From contig CM022297.1 of NCBI GenBank assembly GCA_011799875.1, positions 445,271,292 to 445,335,291 on the forward strand: 64,000 bases of DNA, written 5' to 3'. Shown piece by piece: positions 43,831-56,181 of the stretch. Numbering within the stretch: the first letter of the stretch is position 1; each line of letters starts with the position of its first letter. A model generated the notes under the pieces. It had not been told where the DNA came from, did not search any database, and worked only from the letters and a program-made list of their open reading frames with translations. The DNA is from Thinopyrum elongatum (taxonomy: Eukaryota; Streptophyta; Magnoliopsida; Poales; Poaceae). The position numbers and the translations under genes were made by a program.

Positions 43831-46456
43831 GATCCTGTCGGGCCCATTTCTGAGAATAATTCCCAGAATAGCCCTAAGTCACACCAGCCCCAAGATCAAC
43901 ACAACTGGTGGACTTCCTTGATACAGATAACCAGTACAAGGTAATATTACACAGGGTTGAGTCTGAGGCTCAACAAAGTTTATTACAACTTGCCAATAGA
44001 TGGCAGTGGCGGAATATGACAGTGGTGTGGTGGTGGTACAATACTAGTACAATAACATAGAGCCAAGCGTCAGTGTGAGGCTTGACTATTTTATTTGTGT
44101 AGCGGAAGATACAAGTGGTAGACTCCTATCTCACAGGTTGACTGACTGGGACTCCTCTAAGCGTCGGGCTCGCTAGCGCAATCCTCCTCCACAAGCTCGT
44201 CCTCCTCCAAGTCTGGCCAAGTAAATAGCCAGGGACAAGCCAGTGAGTACGTTGGAATGTACTCGCAAACATTATGAACAAAAGATATAATGGATGCATA
44301 TGCTCATGCTAACTGGAAGTGAAATCATGACAAATAAATGATATGAACATGAACATAGCATGTTAGTCATAATCAAACTTATTAGAAATTAAACAAATGA
44401 ATGCCACGGGTAGTCTAGCCAGCCCAAGTGACACTCAGCAAAATAAAAGAAATGCCAGTCGGGTGTCAAGTGACGCCACGGTCGGACTTGAAGAGAAATG
44501 CCATTCGGGTGTCATGTGACGCCATGGTCGGACTTGAAGAGAAATGCCAATCGGGTGTCCACAAGAGTAGTGGCGGAGCCGCTTGTTAACTCGAGAGACG
44601 CCACGAGAGGTCTTGAAAATAAAATTGAGTGCCCGGGGTAGTCTGGCCAGCCCCTGAGACACTCAGGAAATATAAAAATAAGAGAAACGGGTTAGTCCTC
44701 AATACTACGCATAACCATAATAATATTGAACATGCATAAAATATTCATGGTAACATCAGGGTGTCTATAACTATCCTGCAAAATATTTCAGGCATATTAA
44801 AATTATTTCCTCCGGAGACCGACACCGGGACCGACACTTGACCCACCCAGCTAACGCCCCTGACCGTGGACAATGGCTATTCGAATAGGTTTAAACTCTG
44901 CAGAGGGTGTACTCTTTACCCACAAGTAAAGGATTTCTTTAGTCAGCATCGTGACACTGACCAATTCCCATTACGGTCTTTGGGTTGAAAACACACCTGA
45001 CCAGCACACACCAGATTAACTTTCCGGATGCCAGGAATCACCCAAAGCATCATTCAAGAAAAACTCTAAGACGGAGAGACCAACGTCCTGCATGGGATCA
45101 CTATTAATACGCGTGGATTCCAAGGGGTGCCCCCCTCTCGTTTACAACCGAAACACCCATGCCCCCTGACTCGATGACAGGATTTAGTCCAAGGCCCTGG
45201 AAAACCTCATCATGGCCCTCTGTACGGTGTGTACCTGGACAGGGGTTAACAACTTACTCAGCCGTACCTTCCTTGCGAAAGGACTCGTGGCAGCACGGTA
45301 TCCAGCTAGGTGTAACGGAACAAGACTCGATCTAGGCCGACTCAGGAGGTGTTATTTATCATCACCGGTATGTTCCACATAGTCACGTGACACCACCGTG
45401 TCAAAATAATGACCCGTGCCTACCAGCACGTCCAAGGCAGGAGACACTCTCCTGAATATCTCACAGCTATACCAAGTCAGTAAGTTACCTTGTTTGAGTG
45501 AAGTGCAAGACAAGCATAAGAAGTGATATGACCAAACATGCATGCACTTGTGATATATGTGGTGCAACACCAACCGATGCAAACATGCAAATGCAAATGC
45601 AATCACCATATCCCAAGTTCAATAATGCTTGCCTTGTCCAAAGTAGTCAGGTGAAAACCCTTCGAAATTCTCAGCAAGGTTTCCCTCTTCTTTTTCTGAA
45701 AATATTCAAATTCAACCCGAATTAAAAATTTGTCAACAGTGCAAAAAGTTGTCTCAAAACATTTTTAAATAAATACTAAAAAAACTAGAGAGAAAAATAA
45801 GAATTTCAAAAAAAAGTTCAACTCAATCAGAGTTGTGGCTTAAAAGTTATTAAACTTTCAAAACCAGGGGCTTATCTGTAAAACAGCAGTCCCTGCACAG
45901 TTTAACAGAAAACGCTTCAGCTAAAATACGTTTTCCAACGGAGAAGGCGTAAAAAGCAGAATACGTCTTCGTTTTAAACAAAGAAAAAAAAAGGACCGCG
46001 CGGGGTGGGGGCCCACCCGTCAGGTTCAAATTTGAACCCGATCGCGCGCGAGGCAGAGAAGTGACGGCGATCGCCGGGGTTCCTGCAGCTGGCGATGGTC
46101 GGAACGTGATCAGGGCGGAGTGCCGTGTCGGAGGGAAGTGGTGGTGGTCGCCGGAGAGCACCTGAACGCCGGCGAGGTCGACGGCGGCGGACGGTGGCTC
46201 AGTGGTTTTGGAACTCGCCGGAGAGGGCTCGGGCAGTGAAATTTGAGCGCGGGATTGATGGTTTGGTGGATAATATGGCTACTGGCAAGATCTGAGTGGT
46301 GGTGGTGGCATAATGACGTCGAACCGAATGGGGACAGAGGCGGCGGAGTGGTGGTCGGAGGGGAAGAAGAAGACCTCCCCGAGGTCAGGTGAGTGCGTGG
46401 GAGGGCGATTGGGAGGTGGTGGAGGCGATGGGTGAGGAGATTGGAGCTCGGTAGGG

Positions 46457-46465
46457 CCTTTTATA
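46457..46465 (-). promoter_or_regulatory. TATA box in the 5' LTR of the chromodomain element
   Basis: Minus-strand TATAAAAGG, identical to the copy at 36754-36762. The Tat insertion lies upstream of it in U3, so the core promoter itself is not split. Confidence 0.6.
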
Positions 46466-47619
46466 GGCGATCCGAGGCGGTCCGGCGAGGTTCGGATCAC
46501 GCCGGAGTTACGGTGGTCGGCGAGGTAGGTTTGGGCGGTGGTCAGGGACGGTGGGGGGGTTAATGAGGGCGTCGGAGTCTTCTGGAGACGCCAGCGTGAT
46601 CGAGGTCGAGCGCTTCGGCCTCATCCACGGGATGAGTCCCGTATGGGTGCGGCGGCGAGGACAACTCCGGCGACCGCCCGGAGGGGTCCAGAGGTTTGGG
46701 GCGGTGCGGCGATGGCGCAGAGAAGGGTGATGCGTGGAGCTGGTAGGTGGAGAGGCGTTGACGGCAGTGATGGTGGCCGGTGGTCGGGGCAGCTCTGCTC
46801 GGCCCGTCGTGGATGAGCTCTGTGGTTGTTACACCGGCCTGCTGATAGTTCACCGACGAGGAGAGGCTGGGGAGTGGACCAGGGGTCGAGGTATTGATGA
46901 GCTATGGCGACGCCGTGCAGGAGAAGGAAGATGAGGAGCGCACGGCACCGTTTCCCCTCTGCTGCGTGACGAAGTTCAGTTAACTGAATTTTATTCAGTG
47001 ATGAACAGTGTACAGACACTCATATGATCCCATGGCAGAGAGTGCTAGGGATTTTTAGAATTTTGAGGAATTTTTGTGGTGATGTGTTGATGCATATGTG
47101 AGGGCTTGGCAAAGTTTGGGAATTTTTGGAGCATTTAAAAATATGTTTGGATCAGAAATATTGAATTTGGTCCAAATTTGAATTGAGTGGAGTTTGAAAA
47201 TTTTGAACTGTGGCACCCCATGTTTTTGGAGAAATGGGTTGTGGGTACTATGTAGTTGCTGAGATAATTTTGGTGGAGGTAGAAACCTTGTGGAAATTGT
47301 GGTTCCTTTGTAAACCAAAGGAATGATGGATAATATGAATTCCAACTTTGGAATTTTATTTGGATTGTGAAAAATATTTTTGTGGGGTAGGAGAGAGATG
47401 GATTCTGTCCTAGATGATGTGAGTGACTTGTGGGATAAAGTTGGAGTGGAGGGAAATTGTTGGATGGATTTTAGAAGGGTTGGAGAGAAGTGAAAAGAGC
47501 CATTCCTTTTGAAAAAAAATATTTAAGTCACTCCCAAATTTTTTTTTGAATGAAACTATTTAAAAACCTCCAAATAAATTTTAAACCTTTGAAAACAGAA
47601 CCTCTAAAGAGAATTTGAA

Positions 47620-47624
47620 AACTG
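47620..47624. repeat. Target-site duplication AAAAC (left)
   Basis: Identical to 61931-61935; the uninterrupted site (gaaaaccc) is visible in the other LTR near 37913. Confidence 0.92.
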
Positions 47625-48834
47625 TCGGAGTAAATGACCACAGGTAGCCTCATCAGCTCCCTTGGGTATTTCAAGACATCGGGGCAGGCTGTGCCCCTCG
47701 AACATCAAAGACAAAGGACTGCCTTCTTGGGGCCGGCTGGTCCAAGCGGCCGGTTGCCAGGAGGCGGCGGAATCTAGAAGACGACCATGAAGTGGGCCGA
47801 CTCCTAGCAGGCGGCTTCCTGGGAAGCCGGGTCCTAGCAGGCGGCCCCTCGCGCCCTCAAAGTTAGCACCCACATAAACACGACGAGACGGGGCGTGGCT
47901 ACAGTACAAGCCTGCCACCCCCGAATCCAGGGCAGAACATGGCCACAGTGCAGCGTACCAAGCGGACATCCCACGCCCGACACGGCGCTGTTGCCATGCT
48001 GCTCATGACATCACCCATGGCAGAGGAAGCCATGCTCCCACGACGGGCTGTCGGTACGGCCCGCAGGCGGTGGGCCCTACCTGTCCGTGAGAGGCCAGAA
48101 GGCGGCAAGCCCTGACCAGTCGGCTCAGGGGGAGGCCGGCTCCTAGCAGGCGGCCCTCCCCCTTCCTTGAAGTTTGTGCGCCATTAACCAGAAGAGACGG
48201 GGAGTGGCTACAGTGAAACGCCTGCCAGGCGGCGGGACTGTAGCCACGCTCTCCCCGACCAAGCATGCATCATCAGTGGCACGGCTATAGTGCTACGCAG
48301 CTGACAGGACCCGCAAGCGGCGGGCCCGGCTTGTTGGCCGAGTACGAGACAGCCTGGGGGACCCACCAGGCGGCGGGCCCCTGCAGTCGGCGAAGAAGCC
48401 GGCGACCAGAGACACTGACGGCCGGGTCCTACGCCCGGCCGGATTACCATTGTACCCCTGGGGGGTAGGCCTATATAAACCCCCCAGGTCAACCCATGCA
48501 AGGGGTTTGGACCTTGGTAGAGAGGAGAGAGCCTTCTTAGTTCAGCATCACACACACACACATAGAGAGTGGAGTAGGGCTAGCCTTGCCCTCCTTCCTC
48601 CTCTAGCAAAACAGCTCAAGGAGCAAGTTTGTAGCTACTTGTTGAGGTAGTGATCATGCGGAGACCCCGCAGAGCAGGACTAGGGGTGTTATCTCCTAGG
48701 AGAGCCCCGAACCTGGGTAAGATTCGCAGGCATATGCGGTCTCGCTCACTCCCGCTTCAAGAGCCCGGCGACGTACTTTTGTCCCCATCCACGATAAGCC
48801 ACCCCCTGGCATATGTCGCACGATATCCCCGACA
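47625..48834 (+). repeat. 5' LTR of the Tat element, 1210 bp
   Basis: tgtcggagtaaatgaccaca ... gatatccccgaca. Matches 60718-61930 with scattered differences. TATA box at 48472-48479. Confidence 0.95.
48457..48488 (+). promoter_or_regulatory. TATA box enclosed by a 10-bp inverted repeat (5' LTR)
   Basis: cctggggggt (48457-48466) and accccccagg (48479-48488) are exact reverse complements; between and overlapping them is tatataaa (48472-48479). The same arrangement is intact in the 3' LTR. Confidence 0.75.
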
Positions 48835-48856
48835 TTTGGTGCCCACCGTGGGGCCA
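48835..48856 (+). other. Primer-binding site of the Tat element
   Basis: tttggtgcccaccgtggggc directly follows the LTR; starts tggt as expected for a tRNA CCA end. tRNA identity not assigned. Confidence 0.65.
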
Positions 48857-48877
48857 GGTGCACCGTCGTCCGGAAAC

Positions 48878-51800
48878 ATGTTCTGGACGGGAACCCTCTT
48901 CCTTCCTGGTGAGCGCAGCCAGCCCGGCACACCTGACGGCGTTTGTGCTGACACGCTGTGCGGCATGGAAGTTGCTTGCGCCGCAAGCAGCCTCGCTGAT
49001 CTCATCGGCGGGATCCGCCTCTCCGACGAGCCCGCACTCGTCGCGGGTGCGGCCAGCCCCGAGAGCTGCCTCATCGACTCCCTCGGCAAGCTTCACATCG
49101 CCAACGAGCCGGTCTCCGACCTGGAGTCCGTTGGCTCCACCGACCCGTCCGTCGATATGGTCATCGACGCCGACGTCGTGCTTTCTGATGCCTTCCCCGG
49201 TGACGTGGTGATCTTCGATGACCCGCTCCCTGCTGCAGACAGCAGCGCCAGCACCAGCACCGTCACCGAGGTGCTGGTCATCAGCCATGACGGAGCCTCC
49301 GACCAGGCCGGCCAGGACCCGTTGCAGGCGGCAATGCGGGACCTGTCCGCACCCGTAACGCCTGGGGCGAACGGCGAAACGCTGGAAGCGTGCCGTATCG
49401 CACTCCTCGACTGCGCCAACAAGTTGGCGGCCATGAGACACCTCACCGAGGCCTACCACCGCGAGATTGACCATGTCGTCTGCGGCACACCGGCTGCTGG
49501 CAAACCCAACCGTGCGGGCACGGTCTGGCAGCGCGGCGCAACCATCGCCAGCATGTTGGGGGCCGACCGCCCAGTCTACGCTACGCCAATGGAGAACTTA
49601 CGCGCCGCCCAAGCGGCGGCGGACGAGGTGGACCGCCTGGAGGGCGACGAGCATCGCTGCATGACGGAGCGCGTCCAGCAGCTCATCTACGCGGCCGCCG
49701 CGCAGCAAGAAGCTGGCCGCCACGTGGTGGAACCCGGCTTACAGGCCGGGAACCTTCCCCCTCACCGAGAGCACGACGCAACCTCCCGGACGCCGACAGG
49801 CGGCACCCGCGACCGAGGAGACCAAGAACCGGTTGTTAGCCGCAGCCGCACCCGCATCTCCATCGAGCGCGACCAAGATGGCCGCCCACGAGCAGTGGAA
49901 CGGCGGGACGGTCGTCCGCCTCCCCCGCACAGGGAGAGGCGCGCCTCCCCGCCGCCTGTTGAGCATCCGACTCTCAGAGGCCGGCTAGGCCCCCGTGAAG
50001 GAGTCGGAGAGAACGACGCCCGCAACCGGATCGACCGCTTGGCTCGATCCCTGGCGTTAGAAGAAGAAGATGCGATCGGCCCGCCTTGTTTCGGCCCCCG
50101 CATTCGCAACGAGCCCTTCCCCAAAGGGTTCTCGCTCCCTCGGGACACCCCCAAGTACAACGGCTCTGTGAAGCCGGAAGATTGGTTGGTCGACTACTCC
50201 ACTGCCGTCAACATAGCAAACGGCAACAAGCGTGTCGCCGTGAAGTATGTCCCGCTCATGCTCCAGGGCACGGCCCGGACATGGCTGACCAGCCTCAAGC
50301 CCTACAGCGTCAACAGCTGGCTAGACTTCACCGAAGTTTTCATCCGCAACTTCACCAGCACCTACAAGCGGCCGCCCAAGCCTCGCCAGCTCTCCCTGTG
50401 CATCCAAGGCCCGATCGAGTCCACCCGCGAGTACTTAACGCGGTGAGCCGAACTGCTCAACTCCTGCGAAGGGGTGCATGAGGTGCAAGCCATAGAGTAC
50501 TTCACTACCGGGTGCCGAGAGGGCACCCTACTCAAGCATCGACTCCTCTGCGACGAGCCGGCCACCCTCGACGAGCTGCTAATCATAGCGGACAAGTAAG
50601 CCACTGCCGACTCCTCCATGAAGTCGGAGCTCCGAGTGGACGCGTCAGGAAAGATGCTCCCTCCGGCCCCTCAGACGCCGGCTGGTGATTCCAGTCGGCG
50701 CCAACAGTCAAACGACAACAAGCGCAAGGCCCAGCAGCCGGCTACCACCAGCCGGCAGGAGGTGGCAGTCGAAGACCAGCAACCAGAAGAGCAACCCGGC
50801 CCCAAGCGCCAGAAGGGCGGCAAGCCTGCCTGGTTGCCCGCCTTCTCGTTTGAGCAAACCCTTGACGCTCCCTGCAAGTTCCACAGCGGCGCGAAGCCAT
50901 CCAACCACACCACCCGGAAGTGCCACTGGCTCGTCCGCATCGCCAAGGGCGAAGGACTGCCTCCCCCGCCTGCTGGCCCGCCGCCTCCACCTCCCCAGTA
51001 GCCGGCGGTTCGGCCAGTCGGCACGATCCAAGATGAGTTTCCCGAAGAGCACGGAGCTTATGTCGTCTTCACCAGCGTGGCTGACGACAAGCACAGCCGG
51101 CGTCAGCAGCACCGAGAGGTGAACACTGCCGCCTCTGAAGCCCCAGAGTTCATGCACTGGTCCGAGAAGCCGATCAGTTGGAGCCGAGCTGACCACCCGG
51201 AGGTGATGCCTTCTCCGGGTTCCTATGCCCTGGTGTTGGATGCCACCTTTGCAACAGAGAGGCGAGCTGCTCGTTTCTCCCGGATTCTGATAGACGGTGG
51301 TAGCAGCATCAACATCCTCTACCGCGACACCATGGAGAAGTTGTGCATCAAAAAGAAACAGCTCCAGCCCAGCCAGACTGTCTTCCATGGCATCGTGCCT
51401 GGCCTTTCCTGCTCACCAATCGGCAAGATCAAGATAGACGTCCTCTTCGGAGACAAGAATCACTTCCGCCGAGAGCCAATCTGGTTCGAGGTGGTTGACC
51501 TTGAGAGCCCCTACCACGCGTTGCTTGGCCGGCCTACCCTGGCCAAGTTCATGGCGGTTTCCCACTACACCTACCTCAAGATGAAGATGCCGGGTACCAA
51601 GGGCATTATCACTATAGCCGGCGACTACCAGAAGTCTGCCGCCTGTGCCGCTGCCAGCAGTCGGCTGGCCGAGTCCCTTGTGATTGCTGCCGAGAAGCGA
51701 CTCCTTGACCGGGTTGTGGCCATGGTCGGCAAGCAGCCGGACCTGTCGCCAGATCCCAAGGAGTCATAAGCTCAGGGCTCTTTCCAGCCGGCCAAAGAAA

Positions 51801-54800
51801 CCAAGAAGATACCCTTGGACCCGGAGCACCCGGAGAAGTTCGCTGTCATAGGAGCTCACCTTGACAGCAAATAGGAAAGCGAGCTCGTTGATTTCCTCCG
51901 TGAGAATCGGGACATCTTTGCATGGTCTCCAAAGGACATGCCGGGTGTTCCGACGGATTTCGCCGAGCACAAGCTACATGACAGAGCAGATGCAAAACCA
52001 GTCAAGCAACCCCTGCGCCGCCTGTTGGAGGAGAAGAGAAGAATTGTTGGTGAAGAGATAGCCCGGCTTCTAGCAGCCGGCTTCATTATGGAAGTGTTCT
52101 TTCCAGAGTGGCTTGCCAACCCAGTCCTTGTACTGAAGAAGAACAATAAATGGCGCATGTGTATTGACTATACCAGCCTCAACAAAGCTTGCCCCAAAGA
52201 TCCGTTTGCCTTGCCTCGGATTGACCAAGTGATAGACTCCATAGCCGGATGCGAGCTGCTGAGTTTTTTGGATGCCTACTCAGGGTACCACCAGATCAAG
52301 TTGAGCCCGGCCGACCGCCTGAAGACCGCCTTCATCACACCATTCGGAGCCTTCTGCTACCTGACCATGACATTCGGCTTGAGAAATGCCGGTGCCACGT
52401 TCCAGCGTTGCATGCAGAAGTGCCTCCTCAAGCAACTCGGCAGAAATGCCCACGTCTATGTAGACGATATTGTGGTGAAGACGGAGAAGCGCGGTACCCT
52501 CCTGGAAGATCTCAAGGAAACTTTTGATAATCTGCGCCGTTTTCAAATCAAGCTCAACCCAGAGAAGTGTGTCTTTGGAGTACCAGCCGGCCAGCTCCTC
52601 GGTTTCCTTGTCTTAGAGCGCGGCATAGAGTGCAACCCTGTCAAGATCAAGGCCATCGAGAGGATGGAGAGGCCCACCCGACTACAAGACATTCAGAAGT
52701 TCACCGGCTGCTTGGCATCCATCAGCCGCTTCATCAGTCGGCTGGGCGAGAAGGCTCTTCCCCTGTACTAGTTGATGAAGAAAACCACTCATTTCGAGTG
52801 GAACGACAAGGCGGACGAGGCTTTCCTCCAGCTCAAGAAGATGTTGACCATGCCGCCTGTTCTGGCCGCTCCAGCCGCCAAGGAGCCCATGCTTCTTTAC
52901 ATCGCCGCCACCAGCCGGGTGGTCAGCACAGTCATGGTGGTAGAGCGCCAAGAAGACGGCAAGGCACAGCTGGTCCAGAGGCCCGTGTACTACTTGAGGG
53001 AGGTGCTGTCAGCCTCCAAGCAGAACTACCCCCACTACCAAAAGATGTGCTACGGCGTGCACTTTGCCGCCAAGAAGCTCAAGCCATACTTTCAAGAGCA
53101 CCCCATCACGGTTGTCTGCACCGCCCCGCTTGCGGAGATCATAGGCAGCAGAGACGCGTCGGGTCGGGTGGCCAAGTGGGCCATCGAGCTGGCCCCCTAC
53201 ACCATCTTCTACCAGCCTCGCACTGCCATCAAGTCCCAAGCACTGACCGACTTCCTCATCGACTGGGCCGAGACCCAGTACCTGCTGCCAGCTCCAGACT
53301 CCACTCATTGGCAGATGCACTTTGATGGCTCGAAGATGCGCACCGGTTTGGGAGCCGGCATCATCCTCACCTCTCCCAAAGGCGACAAGCTCAGATACAC
53401 ATTGCAAATCCATTTTGCCGCCTCCAACAACGTGGCCGAGTACGAGGCACTAGTATACGGACTCCGGCTGGCCAAGGAGATTGGCATCCGCCGGATTCTG
53501 TGCTACGGCGACTCGGACTTGGTGGTCCAACAGTCGTCTGGCAACTGGGACACCAAGGATGCAAACATGGCGAGCTACCGCTCCCTCGTCCAGCAGATCA
53601 GCGGATATTTTTACGGGTGCGAGTTCCTTCACGTGCCATGGGCCGACAACGAGCAAGCAGATGCCCTGGCGCAGATCGGCTCCACCCGGCAAGCCATACC
53701 ATCCGGCGTGTCCCTTCAGTGCCTCCGCAAGCCGTCTATCAAGCCTTCCCCGGAATCAGAATCCATCTTCGTGCCGGCTGCCCCCGAAGCAGTCGGATCC
53801 GACTCGGGGGCTGCAGCAGCCGGCCCGGGGACTTCGGCAGGCGGCACGGGGACTGCAGCAGTCGCACCTGGCCCGAGGGCTGCAGCAGCCGGCCCGAGGA
53901 CTTCGGCAGGCAGCACGGGGACTGCAATAGTCGCACCCGGCCCGGGGACTTCGCAACCCGGCCCGGGGGCTGCAGCAGCCGTCCCTTTGACTTCACCAAG
54001 CGGCTCGGGGACTGCAGCAGTCGCACCCGGCCCAAGGACTCCACAACCCAGCCCGGTGGCTGCAGCAGTTGGCCCGGGGACTTCAACAACGCAGCAAGAG
54101 GCGGCCGACTCCACCCCGCCTCCTCCCAACCCAACCGCCCTAGTTTCAGTGGCCGTAATGACAGTGGATGAAGTCAAAGCACCATCATGGGCGCAGCCCA
54201 TCCTCAACTTTCTAGTGAGCGGAGAGCTGCCAGCTGATGAGATCTCGGCCCGGCAGGTGCAACGCCGGGCAGGAGCTTACACGATAGTAAACAGAGAGCT
54301 TGTCAGGCGCAGTGTGACCGACGTCTTCCAACGCTGCGTCGAACCAGAGAAAGGCAAGGCAATCCTCAGAGACATACACCAAGGCGAGTGCGGCCACCAT
54401 GCGGCCTCCAGATCCCTTGTCACCAAAGCTTTCTGCCATGGTTTCTTCTGGCCGACTGCTTTGGAGGACGCCAAGGATCTGGTCAAGAAATGCAAGGGGT
54501 GCCAGAAATTCAGCTCCAAGCAACATCTGCCGGCTTCTGCACTCAAGACCACCCCCCTTACCTGGCCTTTTGCCGTCTGGGGGCTGGACATGGTGGGCCC
54601 ATTCAAGACAGCACGCGACAGCATGACCCATCTGCTCGTCGCCATCGACAAATTCACCAAGTGGATCGAAGCAAAGCCAATCAAGAAACTGAATGGTCCG
54701 ACTGTTGTGACCTTCATCGTAGATATCACCGTCCGGTACGGTGTAACACACAGCATCATCACCGACAATGGCACTAACTTTGCCAAAGGCGCCTTGGCCC

Positions 54801-55453
54801 GTTTCTGCGCGACGCAGGGCATCCGACTGGACTTAGCGTTCGTTGCCCATCCGCAGTCAAACGGCCAAGTCGAGCAAGCAAACGACCTCATCTTATCTGG
54901 CATCAAGCCCCGACTGGTCGAGCCACTGGAGCGCTCGGCCGGCTGCTGGATCGACGAGCTGCCGGCCGTCCTCTGGAGCCTCCGCACCACACCGAACAAA
55001 TCAACCGGCTTCACTCCCTTCTTCCTCGTGTACGGGGCCGAGGCCGTCATCCCAACTGACATCGAGTTCGACTCACCTCGCGTCACCATGTACACGGAGG
55101 CAGAGGCGAAGGAAGCATGTGAAGACGGCGTCGATCTGCTGGAAGAGGGCCGGCTTTTAGCACTCAGCCAGTCCGCCATTTACCAGCAGAGCCTGCACCG
55201 CTACCACAGTCGGAAGGTTAAGCCACGATCCTTCCAAGAGGGAGACCTTGTGCTTCGGCTGATCCAGCGAACAACCGGCCAGCACAAGCTCTCGGCCCCT
55301 TGGGAAGGCCCCTTCATCATCAGCAAAGCCTTGGGCAATGACTCCTATTACCTGATCGACGCGTAGAAGCCCAGGGCGCGCAAGAGGGACGATTCCGGCA
55401 AGGCAACAGAGCGCCCGTGGAACGCAAATCTCCTCCGAAGATTTTACAGTTAA
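48878..55453 (+). pseudogene. Tat gag-pol polyprotein, seven in-frame stops
   Basis: A single frame of about 2190 codons from the first ATG after the primer-binding site (MFWTGTLFLPGE) to TAA at 55451. Gag capsid: PKYNGSVKPEDWLVDYS, GTARTWLTSL; knuckle-like CKFHSGAKPSNHTTRKC (about 50873). Protease: RILIDGGSSINILY (about 51284). RT: KWRMCIDYTSLNKACPKDP, MTFGLRNAGATFQR, YVDDIVVK (about 52457). First RNase H, then a second archaeal-type RNase H (MHFDGSKMRTGLGAG, DSDLVVQQ, about 53320-53680). A repeat-encoded linker (53805-54100). Integrase: GHHAAS...KKCKGCQKF, GLDMVGPF, IITDNGTNF, NGQVEQAND. Premature stops: 50444 TGA, 50597 TAA, 50999 TAG, 51767 TAA, 51872 TAG, 52769 TAG, 55364 TAG; no frameshift. 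Confidence 0.95.
53805..54100 (+). repeat. Coding minisatellite in the RNase H-integrase linker
   Basis: Tandem variants of a unit near 72 bp (ggggctgcagcagccggccc, ggggacttcggcaggcggca, cggggactgcagcagtcgca) that encode repeats like AAAAGPGTSAGGTGTAAVAPG. Length changes keep the reading frame. Confidence 0.9.
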
Positions 55454-56181
55454 TGCAGTATGTACCACGCTACCTTTTGTATTAAGCGCAAAGACACCAG
55501 GTCCCTCGAGGAGCACTCGGGGGCTACCTTTCTTATCTATATGATAAGTTTCATGCCTGTGAATGAGTTATTTCATTCCTCCGCCCGGCACCGGGTCTGA
55601 CCAGTCGGCCCGGGGGCTTGCCGCCTTGTACTATGTCAGCGCTACCTGCAGTCGGACAAGTAGTGTGCCGGCAGCTAAGCCCTCTCTTGCCATAAGCCGC
55701 AGCTCGCAGAGCGACTGTCTGGCTGGCAAGAGTTAAAGGCAAGAAATGGTGCCCACATGAAAAATGGCTAAGGACAAAAGCACTCACATAGGCCAAGCCG
55801 GCTCCTCGCCTAGCCGTCCGGTTGCTGAGCAGCCGGCCGGCCGGCTTCTCACTTAACTTGCTACGTTCTAAGCGGCCAAAGTACTTGCCTTCCCAAAATG
55901 GCCAAGTACCTGACCCAGCCAACAGACCGAAGAGCGGCTGTCTGGCCGGCAAGGTGGCAGCCAAGGGAAGGCGGCAAAGGAAAAAGCCAAAAGAACAGAA
56001 AGCAAGACAAGTCGGAGCTCGGCAAAGCACAACTAGTGCAAAAATTAAATTACATAGCAAGAGGCCCTCGGCCAGCATTCAACAAAGTTTGAATACACCC
56101 CCAGTGGGTGGAACTGCGCAAATTTAACAAGTTCATTCTAGAGACCACAAAAGCAGGAAAAGATAAGATAAAGTTGGCAGC
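55454..56181. other. Spacer between Tat pol and the antisense gene
   Basis: Convergent 3' ends meet here. It has repeated 'ggctacc', 'ccggc' and 'cagtcgg' words and no recognisable coding domain. Confidence 0.5.

Larger units (their letters stand above)
43836..47624 (-). repeat. 5' LTR of the chromodomain element, first part
   Basis: tgtcgggcccatttctgaga at 43836 through ...gagaatttgaaaac at 47624, where the Tat element interrupts it. It continues at 61936-62066. The TATA box copy is at 46457-46465 (minus strand). Confidence 0.95.

Noticed and set aside
48650..48877. In-frame ATG inside the Tat 5' LTR as the gag start
   Set aside because: It lies before the primer-binding site, within the LTR; the first ATG after the primer-binding site (48878) is the reasonable start.
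48746..49474. 242-codon minus-strand ORF opposite Tat gag
   Set aside because: Shadow of the gag frame in GC-rich sequence; no motif. The antisense gene of this element lies elsewhere (56182-60031).
52567..53325. 252-codon plus-strand ORF overlapping RT and RNase H
   Set aside because: Shadow frame of pol; the pol frame has clear domain motifs across this stretch.
50444..55366. Programmed stop-codon read-through in Tat gag-pol
   Set aside because: Seven stops of all three kinds, scattered inside enzymatic domains, are decay and not recoding.
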